A DNA stretch of 64,000 nt, taken from assembly GCF_001612765.1 (NCBI RefSeq), contig NZ_BDBB01000048.1, forward strand, positions 1 to 64,000, read 5' to 3'. The notes under the pieces were generated by a model. That model was not told where the DNA came from, made no database searches, and saw nothing but the letters and a program-made list of their open reading frames with translations. Position numbers and translations under genes: made by a program. This DNA is from Nocardia arthritidis NBRC 100137. Its GTDB lineage: Bacteria > Actinomycetota > Actinomycetes > Mycobacteriales > Mycobacteriaceae. Positions 51,142 through 61,900 of this stretch are shown here, one piece after another; within the stretch, counting starts at the first letter, position 1; every line of letters starts with the position of its first letter.

Positions 51142-51789
51142 TTATCGACCAACGATTTCGGCGATCCGCGCGGCCAGCTCAGCCGGACCGTCGTCGGATC
51201 GGTATGTCCACCAGGGTCCGCGCCAGTCGCGTTCGGCCAGCTCACGGTACACCGCACCGGTCCGGTGCTGCAGACCGCCGTCACGCTCGTAGGCGTCGAG
51301 GGCGCGCTCGGCGTCGAGTTCGCCACGCCTGCGGGCACGCTCGGCCGCGAGCTCGGTGGGCACATCCAGCAACACCTGCAGGGCAGGCACGGGCAGGGCG
51401 AATCTGCGGAACTCCAATTCGCCCACCCAGTCCACGATTTCACCGTCGGCCGACTGCCCGAGCCGGGCGGCCGAGTAGGCGGCGTTGGAGGCGACGTAGC
51501 GATCCAGGAGCACAACGTCGTTGTCGGCCAACAGTTTCGACAGCTCGTCCTGCGCGTCCGCGCGGTCCAGCGCGAACAGCAGGGCCATGCCGCTGACCGA
51601 GCCCGCCAGGTCGCCGTGCGCGCCACGCAGCGCCTCGGCGGCCAGATCCGCGTGCACCGAGACGCGGTAGCGCGGGAAGGCCACCGTCGCGACGCGGAGC
51701 CCGCGCCCACGCAGATCGGCGACAACCCGCTCGATCAGCGTCCGCTTGCCGGCGCCGTCGAGCCCCTCGACCGCTATCAGCACTCCCAT
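51142..51789 (-). CDS. tmk: Thymidylate kinase
   Basis: 215 residues. P-loop AVEGLDGAGKRTLIERV, DRY motif VVLLDRYVASNAAYSAAR. It phosphorylates dTMP to dTDP. In the conserved order ahcY-tmk-mtrA. ATG 51789. Confidence 0.93.
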   Translation of the reverse strand: MGVLIAVEGLDGAGKRTLIERVVADLRGRGLRVATVAFPRYRVSVHADLAAEALRGAHGDLAGSVSGMALLFALDRADAQDELSKLLADNDVVLLDRYVASNAAYSAARLGQSADGEIVDWVGELEFRRFALPVPALQVLLDVPTELAAERARRRGELDAERALDAYERDGGLQHRTGAVYRELAERDWRGPWWTYRSDDGPAELAARIAEIVGR

Positions 51790-51868
51790 GACCAGGCAGA
51801 CTACCCCGCCCGATACCCGGCGCTCGCACCGACTGACCAGCGAGGATACCGGCCGGGTGCGCCGGGAC

Positions 51869-51901
51869 CGTCCGGCGAGCCGGATGTCCGACCGCCGGAC
51901 G
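51869..51901 (-). terminator. Hairpin after ahcY
   Basis: 9-bp arms 51869-51877 and 51893-51901, loop 15 nt, 25 bp after the ahcY stop. Confidence 0.45.
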
Positions 51902-51925
51902 CGGACGGGACACCCGGCGGCGCGC

Positions 51926-53410
<1,485 letters not shown>

Positions 53411-53537
53411 CAGCCTCTCCTGGTTCGGCAAGTACCGAGGCAAGGCTAGTCGCTCACGGCCGGGTGCGGACTACGCGGCCGTCCTCTTCGCTCGGCCCGG
53501 CGCCGGCCGGGGTCGCGCCGGGGCACCGATGCGACCG

Positions 53538-54695
53538 TTACGCGGCGACCCCGCGGGCCGCCAGGATGCGGCGGCGCTTGCGCGGCTGGATGTTCGCCAG
53601 TGTGATGTCGCCGCCATAGTGGGCGAGGACGCGATCGTCCATCATCCAGCGCCACAACGGCGGGATGGCGGCCAGCACGATCATGGCGGCATAACCCGCG
53701 GGCAGTTGCGGGGCCTGTTCGGAGGTCCGCAGCGTCTGGTAGCGACGGCCGGGATTGGCGTGGTGATCGCTGTGGCGCTGCAGGTGGAACAGGAAGATGT
53801 TGGTGACCAGATGGTCGCTGTTCCAGCTGTCGCGCGGCGAGCAGCGGGCGTACCTGCCGTTCGGGCGGCGCGCCCGCAACAGGCCGTAGTGCTCGACATA
53901 GTTCACCGTCTCCAGCAGGCCGAAGCCGATCACGGCCTGCAACAGCAGCCAGGGCAGCACTTGGTAGCCGAACGCCGCGATCAGGGAGCCGAACAGCACC
54001 AGCGTCATCGACCAGGCTTGCAGGATGTGGTTGTGCACGCTCCACCAGCCCTTGCCCTTGCGCGCGAGCCGTTCGCGCTCGAGGGCGATGGCGGAGCGGA
54101 AACTGCCGGACACGCTGCGGGGCAGGAACTCCCACAGCGACTCGCCCAGCCGGGCGCTGGCCGGATCCTCCGGGGTGGCCACGCGCACGTGGTGACCGCG
54201 GTTGTGCTCGACGAAGAAGTGCCCGTAACCGGACTGGGCGAGCGCGATCTTGGCCAGCCAGCGCTCCATGTGCTCGACCCGGTGGCCGAGTTCGTGGGCG
54301 GCGTTGATGCCGATTCCGCTGACGAATCCGAGGGTGGTGGCCAGACCGAACTTGTCGACCGTGCTCAGTTCGTCGCCGGCCCACATGTAACTCGCGATGA
54401 CCAAGCCGATCAGCTGGACCGGGAGCATCAGATAGGTGCACCACCGGTAGTACCGGTCGTTGGACAACAGCTCGTAGTCCTCGTCCCTGGGGTTGCTTCC
54501 GTCCACGCCGACCGCCCAGTCCAGCACCGGGATGACGATCAGCACGATGATCGGGCCGATCCACCAGAAGACCGCGGAGCCGGTGTGCAGCACCAGTTGT
54601 GACGGCAGCAATGCCGACGAGGGCGCGAGCAAGCCGAGAACCCACAGATGGCGTTTGGGATCAGCCGATCCCGTCGGTTTGCCAACCGTTTGCAC
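53538..54695 (-). CDS. alkB: Alkane 1-monooxygenase (AlkB), copy 1
   Basis: About 385 residues. Histidine boxes NAAHELGHRVEHM, FVEHNRGHHVRVATPEDP, LQRHSDHHANPGRRYQ and NYVEHYGLLR form the di-iron site; six membrane helices. Hydroxylates medium-chain alkanes with rubredoxin electrons. GTG 54695 has GTGGAG five bases upstream; GTG 54725 is possible. It follows the alk operon, with an own 170-bp gap. Confidence 0.93.
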   Translation of the reverse strand: MQTVGKPTGSADPKRHLWVLGLLAPSSALLPSQLVLHTGSAVFWWIGPIIVLIVIPVLDWAVGVDGSNPRDEDYELLSNDRYYRWCTYLMLPVQLIGLVIASYMWAGDELSTVDKFGLATTLGFVSGIGINAAHELGHRVEHMERWLAKIALAQSGYGHFFVEHNRGHHVRVATPEDPASARLGESLWEFLPRSVSGSFRSAIALERERLARKGKGWWSVHNHILQAWSMTLVLFGSLIAAFGYQVLPWLLLQAVIGFGLLETVNYVEHYGLLRARRPNGRYARCSPRDSWNSDHLVTNIFLFHLQRHSDHHANPGRRYQTLRTSEQAPQLPAGYAAMIVLAAIPPLWRWMMDDRVLAHYGGDITLANIQPRKRRRILAARGVAA

Positions 54696-54865
54696 TTTTG
54701 CTCCACTCAGAGAAGACCCGAACACCGTCGCCTGAGAATACTTCGTGAGTTGTGGTCCGTTACAACGATGCCGTCGGTTGAAACGTGATCGCTATTACAA
54801 GCCGGGCAGTCTGTTTTCAATGTGCTGCATATGCGCCAGGTCGCGAGCAGGTTGCCCGTCAGGGC

Positions 54866-55486
54866 TCAGCTCTGCACCCGCGCGGCGAGGATCGCTTCGA
54901 CGTAAGGGCTCAGCAGCGCGCTCAGCTCCGCGGGCGCGTCGCGCCCCGGACCAGGCGGAGTGGGAATGTAGCTGAGGGCGATTCGCACCAGCGCGTGCGC
55001 GATGACGTCCGATTCGGCCGCCGTCGACGCCACCCAGCTGTACTGGAAGGCACGCGACAGCCGCACGGTCGCGTGCTCCAGCAACGGCCCCGCGTCGAGC
55101 GTGATCAGGCGCAGCAGATCCAGCTTGACCTCGCCCGCGACCAGCGACTGCACCAGTGGGTCGGACGCCGCGTCGAACAAGAAGTTCGTTATCCCGTCGC
55201 GGAAAGCCGCGCGAACGTCACCGACGTTGCCGTTGATGGCGGCGTCGACGTGGTCGACCAGGAAGTCGGCCAAGCGCAACGCGTATGCCTGGGTGAGTCC
55301 GCTGCGCGAGCCGAATTCGTTGTACAGCGTCTGCCTGCTCACGCCGGCCCTGGCCGCGACGTCACCGAGCGTGATCTTGGACCAATCCCGCTCGGTGAGC
55401 AGCTCGCGCATCGCGTCCAGGACCGACGTCCGCAGCAGGTCCCGCGCGGCCTCCTGGTAGGGAATCCTGGTTCCGTTCCGCGGCAT
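54866..55486 (-). CDS. TetR-family regulator of the alk operon (AlkX/AlkU type)
   Basis: 206 residues. HTH: SKITLGDVAARAGVSRQTLYNEFGSR. Homologues end alkB-rubA-rubB operons and repress them (M. tuberculosis Rv3249c). ATG 55486 (MPRNGTRIP) lies 40 bp after rubB. Confidence 0.88.
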   Translation of the reverse strand: MPRNGTRIPYQEAARDLLRTSVLDAMRELLTERDWSKITLGDVAARAGVSRQTLYNEFGSRSGLTQAYALRLADFLVDHVDAAINGNVGDVRAAFRDGITNFLFDAASDPLVQSLVAGEVKLDLLRLITLDAGPLLEHATVRLSRAFQYSWVASTAAESDVIAHALVRIALSYIPTPPGPGRDAPAELSALLSPYVEAILAARVQS

Positions 55487-55526
55487 ACCCGCGACACTGT
55501 CACGGGCGCCTGCCGCAGTCAAAATC

Positions 55527-55709
55527 TCACGACCGTTCGATTTCGACCATGAAGAAATCCGCCTTGGCGGCGCCGCAGTCCGGACAGGTCCAGTCGTCGG
55601 GGATGTCGTCCCAGCGGGTCCCCGGGGCGATGCCGTCCTCCGGCCAGCCCTCGGCTTCGTCGTACTCGAAGCCACACTGGATGCACTGATACAGCTTGTA
55701 CTCGGTCAT
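55527..55709 (-). CDS. rubB: Rubredoxin (RubB)
   Basis: 60 residues. Two iron-binding CxxCG knuckles: QCIQCGFEYDEAEG and WTCPDCGAAKADF. Passes electrons from a rubredoxin reductase to AlkB. Overlaps rubA by 4 bp (ATGA). Confidence 0.94.
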   Translation of the reverse strand: MTEYKLYQCIQCGFEYDEAEGWPEDGIAPGTRWDDIPDDWTCPDCGAAKADFFMVEIERS

Positions 55710-55879
55710 CTCGTTGTCTCCATCGGCTCGAAGTCGATCTTCTCCCGCACGCCGCAATCCGGACAGCACCAGTCGTCCGGCACCGCCTCCCACCGGGTGC
55801 CCGGCGGAAAGCCCTCATGCGGAGCGCCTTTCGCTTCGTCGAAGACGTAGTCGCAGACCGGGCAGCGATACGCGCTCAC
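55706..55879 (-). CDS. rubA: Rubredoxin (RubA)
   Basis: 57 residues. CxxC pairs in YRCPVCDYVFDEAKG and WCCPDCGVREKIDF. The first pair lacks the usual glycine after the second cysteine (CD in place of CG). AlkG1/2-type difference from RubB may mean the two are not equal. GTG 55879 has AAGGAG. Confidence 0.92.
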   Translation of the reverse strand: MSAYRCPVCDYVFDEAKGAPHEGFPPGTRWEAVPDDWCCPDCGVREKIDFEPMETTR

Positions 55880-55949
55880 GCCGTCTCCTTTCGGACACAG
55901 ACGGAGCCCTCCGCGGTGGTCATTCGCCGCCACCTCCGGCCTCGGACGC

Positions 55950-57197
55950 TCATGCCGTGGCCTTTCCCGCCTGAGCGGCGCCGTAACGCGCCAGCACCTT
56001 GTCCCGCTTGCCCGGATCTATGTTGGCGCGGGTGATGTCGCCGTCGTAGTGCGCGAGCACCCGCTTGTCCATGACACGACGCCACAGCGGCGGGAAGTAG
56101 GCGAGCAGGATCATGCTGGCGTAGCCGCTCGGCAGGTTCGGCGCACCGTCCCAGCTGCGCAACGTCTGGTAGCGCCGGGTGGGGTAGGCGTGATGGTCGC
56201 TGTGCCGCTGCAGGTGGTACAGGAAGATGTTGGTGACGATGTGGTCGCTGTTCCAGCTGTGCACCGGGGCGGGCCGCTCGTACCGGCCGCTCGCCGTGCG
56301 CTGCCGCACCAGGCCGTAGTGCTCCAGGTAGTTGACCGCCTCCAGCAGGCTGAAGCCCACCACCGCCTGCAGGATCAGGTACGGCAGCAGCTCGACGCCG
56401 AACACCGCGACCAGGACCGCGAACAGCGCCGCCGACATCAGCCAGGCGCTGAGCACTTCGTTGCGCAGGCTCCACGGCTTCTTGCCGAGCCGCTCCAGCC
56501 GGGCCTTCTCCAGATTCCAGGACGATTTCAGGCTGCCCCACACGGTGCGCGGCCAGAAGGCCCAGAACGTCTCGCCCACCCGGGAACTCGCCGGATCCTC
56601 GGGCGTCGCGACGCGCACGTGGTGGCCGCGATTGTGCTCGATGTAGAAGTGCCCGTAGCAGGACTGGGCCAGCGCGATGCGCGACAGCCAGCGCTCCAGG
56701 TCGACCTTCTTGTGGCCGAGTTCGTGCGCGGTGTTGATGCCGATGCCGCCGATCATGCCCACGGTGATCGCCAGGCCGATCTTGTCCACCACGTGCAGCC
56801 CACCGTCGATGCCGAGCCAGCTCACATGGTCGGCGGTGATCAGATAGGCCGCCATCACCAGCGCGGCGTACTGGAACGGCAGGTACAGGTAGGTGAGATA
56901 GCGGTAGTACTTGTCGTTCTCCAGGTACTCCATCACCTCGTCGGGCGGATTGTCGCCGTCCGGGCCGAAGAAGACGTCCGCGATCGGGATCAGCACGTAG
57001 ATCAGAATCGGCCCGAGCCAGAACGGCACCTGCGCGAGGCGATGCCAGCCGAGTTCGTTCAATGCCCAGATCAGCGGCAGGCCGATGGTGAACAGGCCGG
57101 TCGGGGCGAACAACCCCCACAGCCACATATAACGCTTGCGGTCCCGCCAGGCCGGCACCTCGACCGGCTGCGCGGACATGTCGGCGTACGTCGACAT
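55950..57197 (-). CDS. alkB: Alkane 1-monooxygenase (AlkB), copy 2, operon head
   Basis: 415 residues. NTAHELGHKKVDLERW, YIEHNRGHHVRVATPEDP, LQRHSDHHAYPTRRYQ, NYLEHYGLVRQR; six membrane helices. Head of alkB-rubA-rubB-tetR. ATG 57197 has GGAG 6 nt upstream; other upstream ATGs are possible. Confidence 0.94.
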   Translation of the reverse strand: MSTYADMSAQPVEVPAWRDRKRYMWLWGLFAPTGLFTIGLPLIWALNELGWHRLAQVPFWLGPILIYVLIPIADVFFGPDGDNPPDEVMEYLENDKYYRYLTYLYLPFQYAALVMAAYLITADHVSWLGIDGGLHVVDKIGLAITVGMIGGIGINTAHELGHKKVDLERWLSRIALAQSCYGHFYIEHNRGHHVRVATPEDPASSRVGETFWAFWPRTVWGSLKSSWNLEKARLERLGKKPWSLRNEVLSAWLMSAALFAVLVAVFGVELLPYLILQAVVGFSLLEAVNYLEHYGLVRQRTASGRYERPAPVHSWNSDHIVTNIFLYHLQRHSDHHAYPTRRYQTLRSWDGAPNLPSGYASMILLAYFPPLWRRVMDKRVLAHYDGDITRANIDPGKRDKVLARYGAAQAGKATA

Positions 57198-57266
57198 CGT
57201 CGTCTCCATTCCGAACGGCGCGTCAGCTGTGACGCGCATTACCTCTCTTATGGACGATAGAGGCAC

Positions 57267-57289
57267 ATTTGTCGCATGTCTAGACAAAT
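57267..57289. promoter_or_regulatory. Inverted-repeat operator upstream of alkB2
   Basis: ATTTGTC (57267-57273) and GACAAAT (57283-57289), 9-bp spacer; overlapping palindrome GTCTAGAC (57278-57285). AT-rich, 70-90 bp before the ATG; likely TetR site. Confidence 0.6.
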
Positions 57290-57376
57290 CAGATAATTTG
57301 TAAACTCCCTTGAATGCCGGAAGCCCCGGCCGGATCTGCATCCGGCCGGGGCTCGGGTGGAACTGACGCGGCTAGT

Positions 57377-57895
57377 TCACCGCAGCAGGACGTCGGCGTC
57401 GGCGGGTAGGGCGTCTACCGGCCACCAGCGCAGATCGGTGGATTCGTGGCTGCGCACCGGGATCGCGCCCGCGGGGGCGGTGATGCGGAACAGGAGGTCC
57501 AAGTGCCTGGTGGGCGTACCGAGCGAACAGGTGATGGGGTGCGCCTGCGCGCCGTAGAGGCCCGGATGCAGGCGCAGGTCCGCGATGCCGGACTCCTCGG
57601 TCGCTTCGCGCAGCGCGGCGCCCGCGATCGTCTCGTCCCGCTCCTCACAGTGGCCGCCGAGCTGGATCCAGCGCCCGACCCGCGGATGCAGGGTGAGCAA
57701 CACCTCACGACCGTCGTGGGAGAACACGACCGCGGAGGCGGTGATGTGCCCCGGCGCGTGCTCACGCAGGCAGCCACGCGGTGCGGAGCCGAGGAAGGCC
57801 AGCATCGCCTCGCGCAGCGAGCGCTCCGGATCGGTCGCGGGACCCCAGGTCGCGAGCAGCTCGGTCGCCGAGGCGTGCAACGATTCCGCGCTCAC
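57377..57895 (-). CDS. Nudix hydrolase
   Basis: 172 residues with the Nudix box GGHCEERDETIAGAALREAT followed by EESGI (GX5EX7REXXEEXGI). It hydrolyses a nucleoside diphosphate linked to an unknown group. GTG 57895; 37 bp after fbiB, so perhaps co-transcribed. Confidence 0.88.
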   Translation of the reverse strand: MSAESLHASATELLATWGPATDPERSLREAMLAFLGSAPRGCLREHAPGHITASAVVFSHDGREVLLTLHPRVGRWIQLGGHCEERDETIAGAALREATEESGIADLRLHPGLYGAQAHPITCSLGTPTRHLDLLFRITAPAGAIPVRSHESTDLRWWPVDALPADADVLLR

Positions 57896-57932
57896 CGGTG
57901 ACCCGCCGTGGCGCCGAGGGCGATCCGTCCGA

Positions 57933-59279
57933 TCACAGCTCGACCAGCCCGGAACCCGCACCGGGCGCCTGGCGCGGGCTCAGCTCCTCGAGTGGATGGC
58001 CGATGGCGACGGCGCCCAGCGGACTCCAGTCCTCGGCCAGGCCGAGAACCTCACGGGTGACCTCCGGCGCGAAGATCGTCGACCCGATCCAGCAGCTGCC
58101 GATTCCCTCGGTGGCCAAGGCGACCAGCAGCCCCTGCACCGCGGCGCCCACCGCGACCGTGAACATGGTGCGCTCGTCGGCCCGCCTGCGCTCGTCCGGG
58201 TAGTCGTGCGCGCCGTCCGGCACGCAGAACGGAATGATCACCTCGGGTGCGTCGAACAGGATGCGCCCCCGCGCGACCCGGCGCTCGATCCGCTCCGGCG
58301 ACAGGCCGTCCGCGGTCAGATCCGCGCGCCACTTCCGCGCCATCGCCTCGAGCAGTCGCGTGCGCAGCTCCGGCGTACGCAGCCACACGAACCGCACAGG
58401 CCGTGTGTGGTGCGGAGCGGGCGCGGTCAGCGCGATCGACACCGCCGAACGGATCCGCTCCGGATCGACGGGCGCGTCGGAGAACTGCCGGATCGAGCGA
58501 CGCAGCAGGATCGCCTCCCTGCGACCGCGTTCGATCGCCTCCGCGGTGCCCAGCCAGAACAGATCGTCGGTGCCGCCGCGGAGCAGATCGGTGGCGGCGG
58601 AGCCGTCATCGACGATCGGCAGCCCGCGCACCACGGCCACCGGGACACCGCCGAGCTTGCCCTTGACCAAGTCCGCTGCCGCGGCCAGTTCGTCGGCCAC
58701 GGCCACTTGGGTGACGAACAGCTCGTTGCCCTGGCCGTCGACCGCACCCGCGTAGTCGTGCAGCACCCGCAGGCCCGCGGCGCCGATGGCGGCGTCGGTC
58801 TGGCCGTTGCGCCAGGCGCGGCCCATCGTGTCGGTGACGACCACCGCGACTGTCACGCCCAGTCGCTCGGCGAGCGCTGCGCGCAGTGCCTTGGCGCTGG
58901 CGTCGGGATCGGTGGGCAGCAGCACGAGTTCGCCCTGTTCGACGTTCGAGCCGTCGACACCGGAGGCCGCCTGCACGATCCCCAGCTTGTTCTCGGTGAT
59001 CAGCGTGCGCCCCCGGCGCGCGAGCACCCGCACCGCCTCCTGGTCGACGAGCCCGCGCCGCACGGCATCGCGCTCCTCGCGGTCCAACGGCGCTTCCACG
59101 ATGCGGCCCTCGACCTTGGCGACGATCTTGCTGGTGACCACCAGCACGTCACCGTCGGCGAGCCAGGGCGCGCAGCGGGCGATCTGCTCGGCGAGGTCGT
59201 CGCCGGGGCGGAACTCGGGCAGCCCGGTGACGGGCAGGATGCGCAGCTCTGTGGCCGCGTGGTCGATCGATGCGCTCAC
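57933..59279 (-). CDS. fbiB: Coenzyme F420:L-glutamate ligase / dehydro-F420 reductase FbiB
   Basis: 448 residues, two domains: residues ~1-245 F420-gamma-glutamyl ligase (ADGDVLVVTSKIVAKVEGR; TDTMGRAWRNGQTDAAIG), residues ~250-448 FMN-binding nitroreductase fold (RRSIRQFSDAPVDPERI; GSCWIGSTIFAPE). Adds glutamates and reduces dehydro-F420-0. Overlaps fbiA by 4 bp (GTGA). Confidence 0.95.
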   Translation of the reverse strand: MSASIDHAATELRILPVTGLPEFRPGDDLAEQIARCAPWLADGDVLVVTSKIVAKVEGRIVEAPLDREERDAVRRGLVDQEAVRVLARRGRTLITENKLGIVQAASGVDGSNVEQGELVLLPTDPDASAKALRAALAERLGVTVAVVVTDTMGRAWRNGQTDAAIGAAGLRVLHDYAGAVDGQGNELFVTQVAVADELAAAADLVKGKLGGVPVAVVRGLPIVDDGSAATDLLRGGTDDLFWLGTAEAIERGRREAILLRRSIRQFSDAPVDPERIRSAVSIALTAPAPHHTRPVRFVWLRTPELRTRLLEAMARKWRADLTADGLSPERIERRVARGRILFDAPEVIIPFCVPDGAHDYPDERRRADERTMFTVAVGAAVQGLLVALATEGIGSCWIGSTIFAPEVTREVLGLAEDWSPLGAVAIGHPLEELSPRQAPGAGSGLVEL

Positions 59280-60274
59280 AGGGCGACTCCAGCGAGATCC
59301 AGCGCCTGACGCACCATTTCGGCGGTGGTGGGCGGGTCGGTCATCAACAAGGGCACGCTGCGTACCTCCACTCCCGGCACCTCGGCGGTGTCGGTGCTGT
59401 GGATCAGCCAGCCGTCCAGGATTCCGGTGGCCGAGCGGGCGCCGTAGTGCCGGCCGATCGCCTCGGCCGTGGTTTCCACGCCGATCACCGACAGGCATTC
59501 GTCGGCCATACCGCGCAACGGCTTCCCGTCGATCACACCGGACACGCCGATCACCTTGGCCGGGGTGGTGCGCAGCGCGCCGCGAATGCCGGGCACGGCG
59601 AGGATGGCGCCGATGCTCACGACGGGGTTCGACGGAGCGAGGAGAACCACGTCGGCGGATTCTATGATATCGATCACATTTGGGGCAGGTTTGGCTTCAT
59701 CGGCGCCAATTGTGGCGAATCCATGGGTGTCGACGTTCGCGCGGTAGCGAACCCACCACTCTTGAAAATGGATCGCGCGCCGTTCGCCAGGGTTGTCCGG
59801 ATCGGTCACCACGACATGCGTTTCGCAGCGATCGTCGGTTGCCGGGATCAGTTTCACACCGGGCTGCCACCTGTTGCACAGCGCCTCGGTCACCGTCGAT
59901 AGCCGGTATCCGGCGCGCAACATTTCGGTACGGATCAGATGCGTGGCGATATCGCGGTCCCCCAAGCCGAACCAGTCCGGCTGGGCCCGATACTTCGCGA
60001 GCTCCTCCTTGGCGTGCCAGGTTTCGCCGACGCGACCCCAGCCGCGCTCGGTATCGATGCCTCCACCGAGGGTATACATGCAGGTGTCGAGGTCGGGGCA
60101 GATCCGAAGGCCGTGCATCCAGACGTCGTCGCCGACGTTGACGATCGCGGAGACGTCCGCCTCGGGCAGCAGCTCCCGGACGCCCTGAAGGAAACGCGCG
60201 CCACCGACGCCGCCGACCAGCACGGCGACCCGGGGTCCGTTCGCGGGTGTGGCGTCCGCTTGTTGTCCAGTCAC
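59276..60274 (-). CDS. fbiA: 2-phospho-L-lactate / PEP transferase FbiA
   Basis: 332 residues. VLVGGVGGARFLQGVRELL at the N-terminus, IVNVGDDVWMHGLRICPDLD, APSNPVVSIGAILAVPGIR. It joins FO to the phosphoenolpyruvyl-guanosine diphosphate product of FbiD, giving dehydro-F420-0. GTG 60274; divergent from whiB2. Confidence 0.95.
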   Translation of the reverse strand: MTGQQADATPANGPRVAVLVGGVGGARFLQGVRELLPEADVSAIVNVGDDVWMHGLRICPDLDTCMYTLGGGIDTERGWGRVGETWHAKEELAKYRAQPDWFGLGDRDIATHLIRTEMLRAGYRLSTVTEALCNRWQPGVKLIPATDDRCETHVVVTDPDNPGERRAIHFQEWWVRYRANVDTHGFATIGADEAKPAPNVIDIIESADVVLLAPSNPVVSIGAILAVPGIRGALRTTPAKVIGVSGVIDGKPLRGMADECLSVIGVETTAEAIGRHYGARSATGILDGWLIHSTDTAEVPGVEVRSVPLLMTDPPTTAEMVRQALDLAGVAL

Positions 60275-60619
60275 ATCCGCACAGCCTATGCGCTGGCGTG
60301 GCGACTCCCGTTCGCGGCAAATTTGCTGTTTATTTGCTATTGCAGATCACAGGATCGTCTCGGAATGCGGCTGCGGATAGTAACGGAATAGCGACGGCGG
60401 CTTGACCATCGACGCGTCCGGCGTGTCTAATCACAGTCATGTCATTCCGGGTTCGCGCGAGAGATCAACGCGCGAACGGTATTTCGAACACCTGTTCGCA
60501 TCGGTGTGACAAGCTCGGGGACGTCCGCGGGACAACGTCGCGGGGTATGGCCGTCGGTGCATGTGTTGGTCCGACGGAAAGAATCATTCTGCGCTAACAC
60601 ACAGTGAGGAGGCGGAGCG
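60275..60619. other. 345-bp divergent region between fbiA and whiB2
   Basis: AT-richer near 60310-60345 (fbiA promoter side). An SOS-type box lies at 60484-60499. No gene was recognised. Confidence 0.55.
60484..60499. promoter_or_regulatory. SOS (LexA) box candidate upstream of whiB2
   Basis: TCGAACACCTGTTCGC matches the mycobacterial LexA palindrome TCGAAC-N4-GTTCGA at 11 of 12 fixed positions; 120 bp before whiB2. Confidence 0.65.
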
Positions 60620-61000
60620 ATGGCCAACGAGATGGTCTCGCCGACCGATTCCACAGCAGGCGCAGCACGTGGCGTCTGCGCAGACAACGGCGGCTGGAAG
60701 GACCAAGAGGGGGGTGACGGAGTCACGACGCCCCGGCTCAGCCTGGTCGTGACCGGCTTCGACGAGATGTTCGAATCCATCGAGGAGCAGTGGCAGGAGC
60801 GCGCCCTGTGCGCGCAGACCGATCCGGAGGCGTTCTTCCCCGAGAAGGGCGGCTCCACCCGTGAGGCCAAACGGATCTGCATGGGCTGCGAGGTACGCGA
60901 CGAGTGCCTGGAGTACGCGCTCGCGCACGATGAGCGCTTCGGCATCTGGGGCGGCCTCTCCGAGCGGGAGCGCCGCCGCCTCAAGCGCGGCATCGGCTGA
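60620..61000 (+). CDS. whiB2: WhiB2 iron-sulfur regulator with N-terminal extension
   Basis: 126 residues. Cys 64, 87, 90 and 96 (ICMGCEVRDECLEYA) bind the cluster; GIWGGLSERERRRLKRG is the turn and DNA tail, identical in mycobacterial WhiB2 (septation and division). About 35 residues longer at the N-terminus than WhiB2 of M. tuberculosis; the ATG 60620 has a strong GAGGAGG. Confidence 0.94.
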   Translation: MANEMVSPTDSTAGAARGVCADNGGWKDQEGGDGVTTPRLSLVVTGFDEMFESIEEQWQERALCAQTDPEAFFPEKGGSTREAKRICMGCEVRDECLEYALAHDERFGIWGGLSERERRRLKRGIG

Positions 61001-61123
61001 CAGACGTACGCGGCGTCCGGAGCCGCCCGCACACCAGGGCGCTCCGGGCGCGCGCGACACGACCGAAGTTCTCCCACCGCCTCGGTGCGGACGGCCGCGG
61101 CCCGCTGGCCTAGATTTTGTCTC

Positions 61124-61603
61124 ATGGCACGTTCCCGTAAGCGTCGACCGCCCACCGCGCGGTCGGTGATCCGCCGTGGCCGCGGAGTACGCGGGCCGAT
61201 GCTGCCACCCACCGTTCCCGCTTGGCGGACCCGCGGCCAGAAGTTCGACCGGCTGGTGCTGGAGGCGTTCGCCCCCTTGGACTCCCGCTGGCACGACCGG
61301 CTCACCAAACTCGACATCGCGGTCGACGACGTTCCGAAAATTCGTCCGCTGCACCCCGATTCGGTCACCTGGCCGGACGAGGTGGTCGCCGACGGCCCGG
61401 TCCCGCTCTCCCGGCTCATCCCGGCGGGCGTCGACCGGCACGGCGCGGCGACCAGGGCGCGGGTGGTGCTGTTCCGCAAGCCGCTCGAACTACGCGCCAG
61501 CGACCCCGACGATCTGGTGGATCTGCTGCGCGAAGTGCTGGTCCAGCAGGTCGCGACCTACCTGGGTGTCGACCCGGACGTGATCGATCCGGAAGCCGAG
61601 TGA
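61124..61603 (+). CDS. Metallopeptidase-like (zincin) family protein lacking the HExxH motif
   Basis: 159 residues. PTVPAWRTRGQKFDRLVLEA and RARVVLFRKPLELRA match the PF06262-type minimal zincin family (Rv3259 type), but where HExxHHxGxDD is expected, it reads QQVATYLGVDPD. Catalysis by zinc is unlikely. Beside whiB2, as in mycobacteria. ATG 61124. Confidence 0.8.
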   Translation: MARSRKRRPPTARSVIRRGRGVRGPMLPPTVPAWRTRGQKFDRLVLEAFAPLDSRWHDRLTKLDIAVDDVPKIRPLHPDSVTWPDEVVADGPVPLSRLIPAGVDRHGAATRARVVLFRKPLELRASDPDDLVDLLREVLVQQVATYLGVDPDVIDPEAE

Positions 61604-61900
61604 GTCGCACCCATCCGCCCGGCGGCAGTCCTCGAATGCCGTTGCGGGGCAAGCGCAGGCACGGGCACGTGTAGGCCGGCCGGTCGCTGGGTACTCCCGC
61701 ACTTCCACTCCGCGACCGACCACTCGCGCGCGTGTCCGGGACACCGATGCCCGCGCGTCCGGGGACGTCGTCCACATCGCCGCGGTGCGCGTCGCGCGCA
61801 CTGCGGAACGCTGTGCTGCCCTCGTTTCGCGGCATGCGGGCCGAGATTCCTCGAGCGTGTCTGTCCCCATCGACGCGCCAGGGGGGTTACTCTCATCGGC

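Noticed and set aside
53411..53537. SAH riboswitch upstream of ahcY
   Set aside because: The 127-bp leader was read in both directions; no conserved SAH-aptamer core was found.
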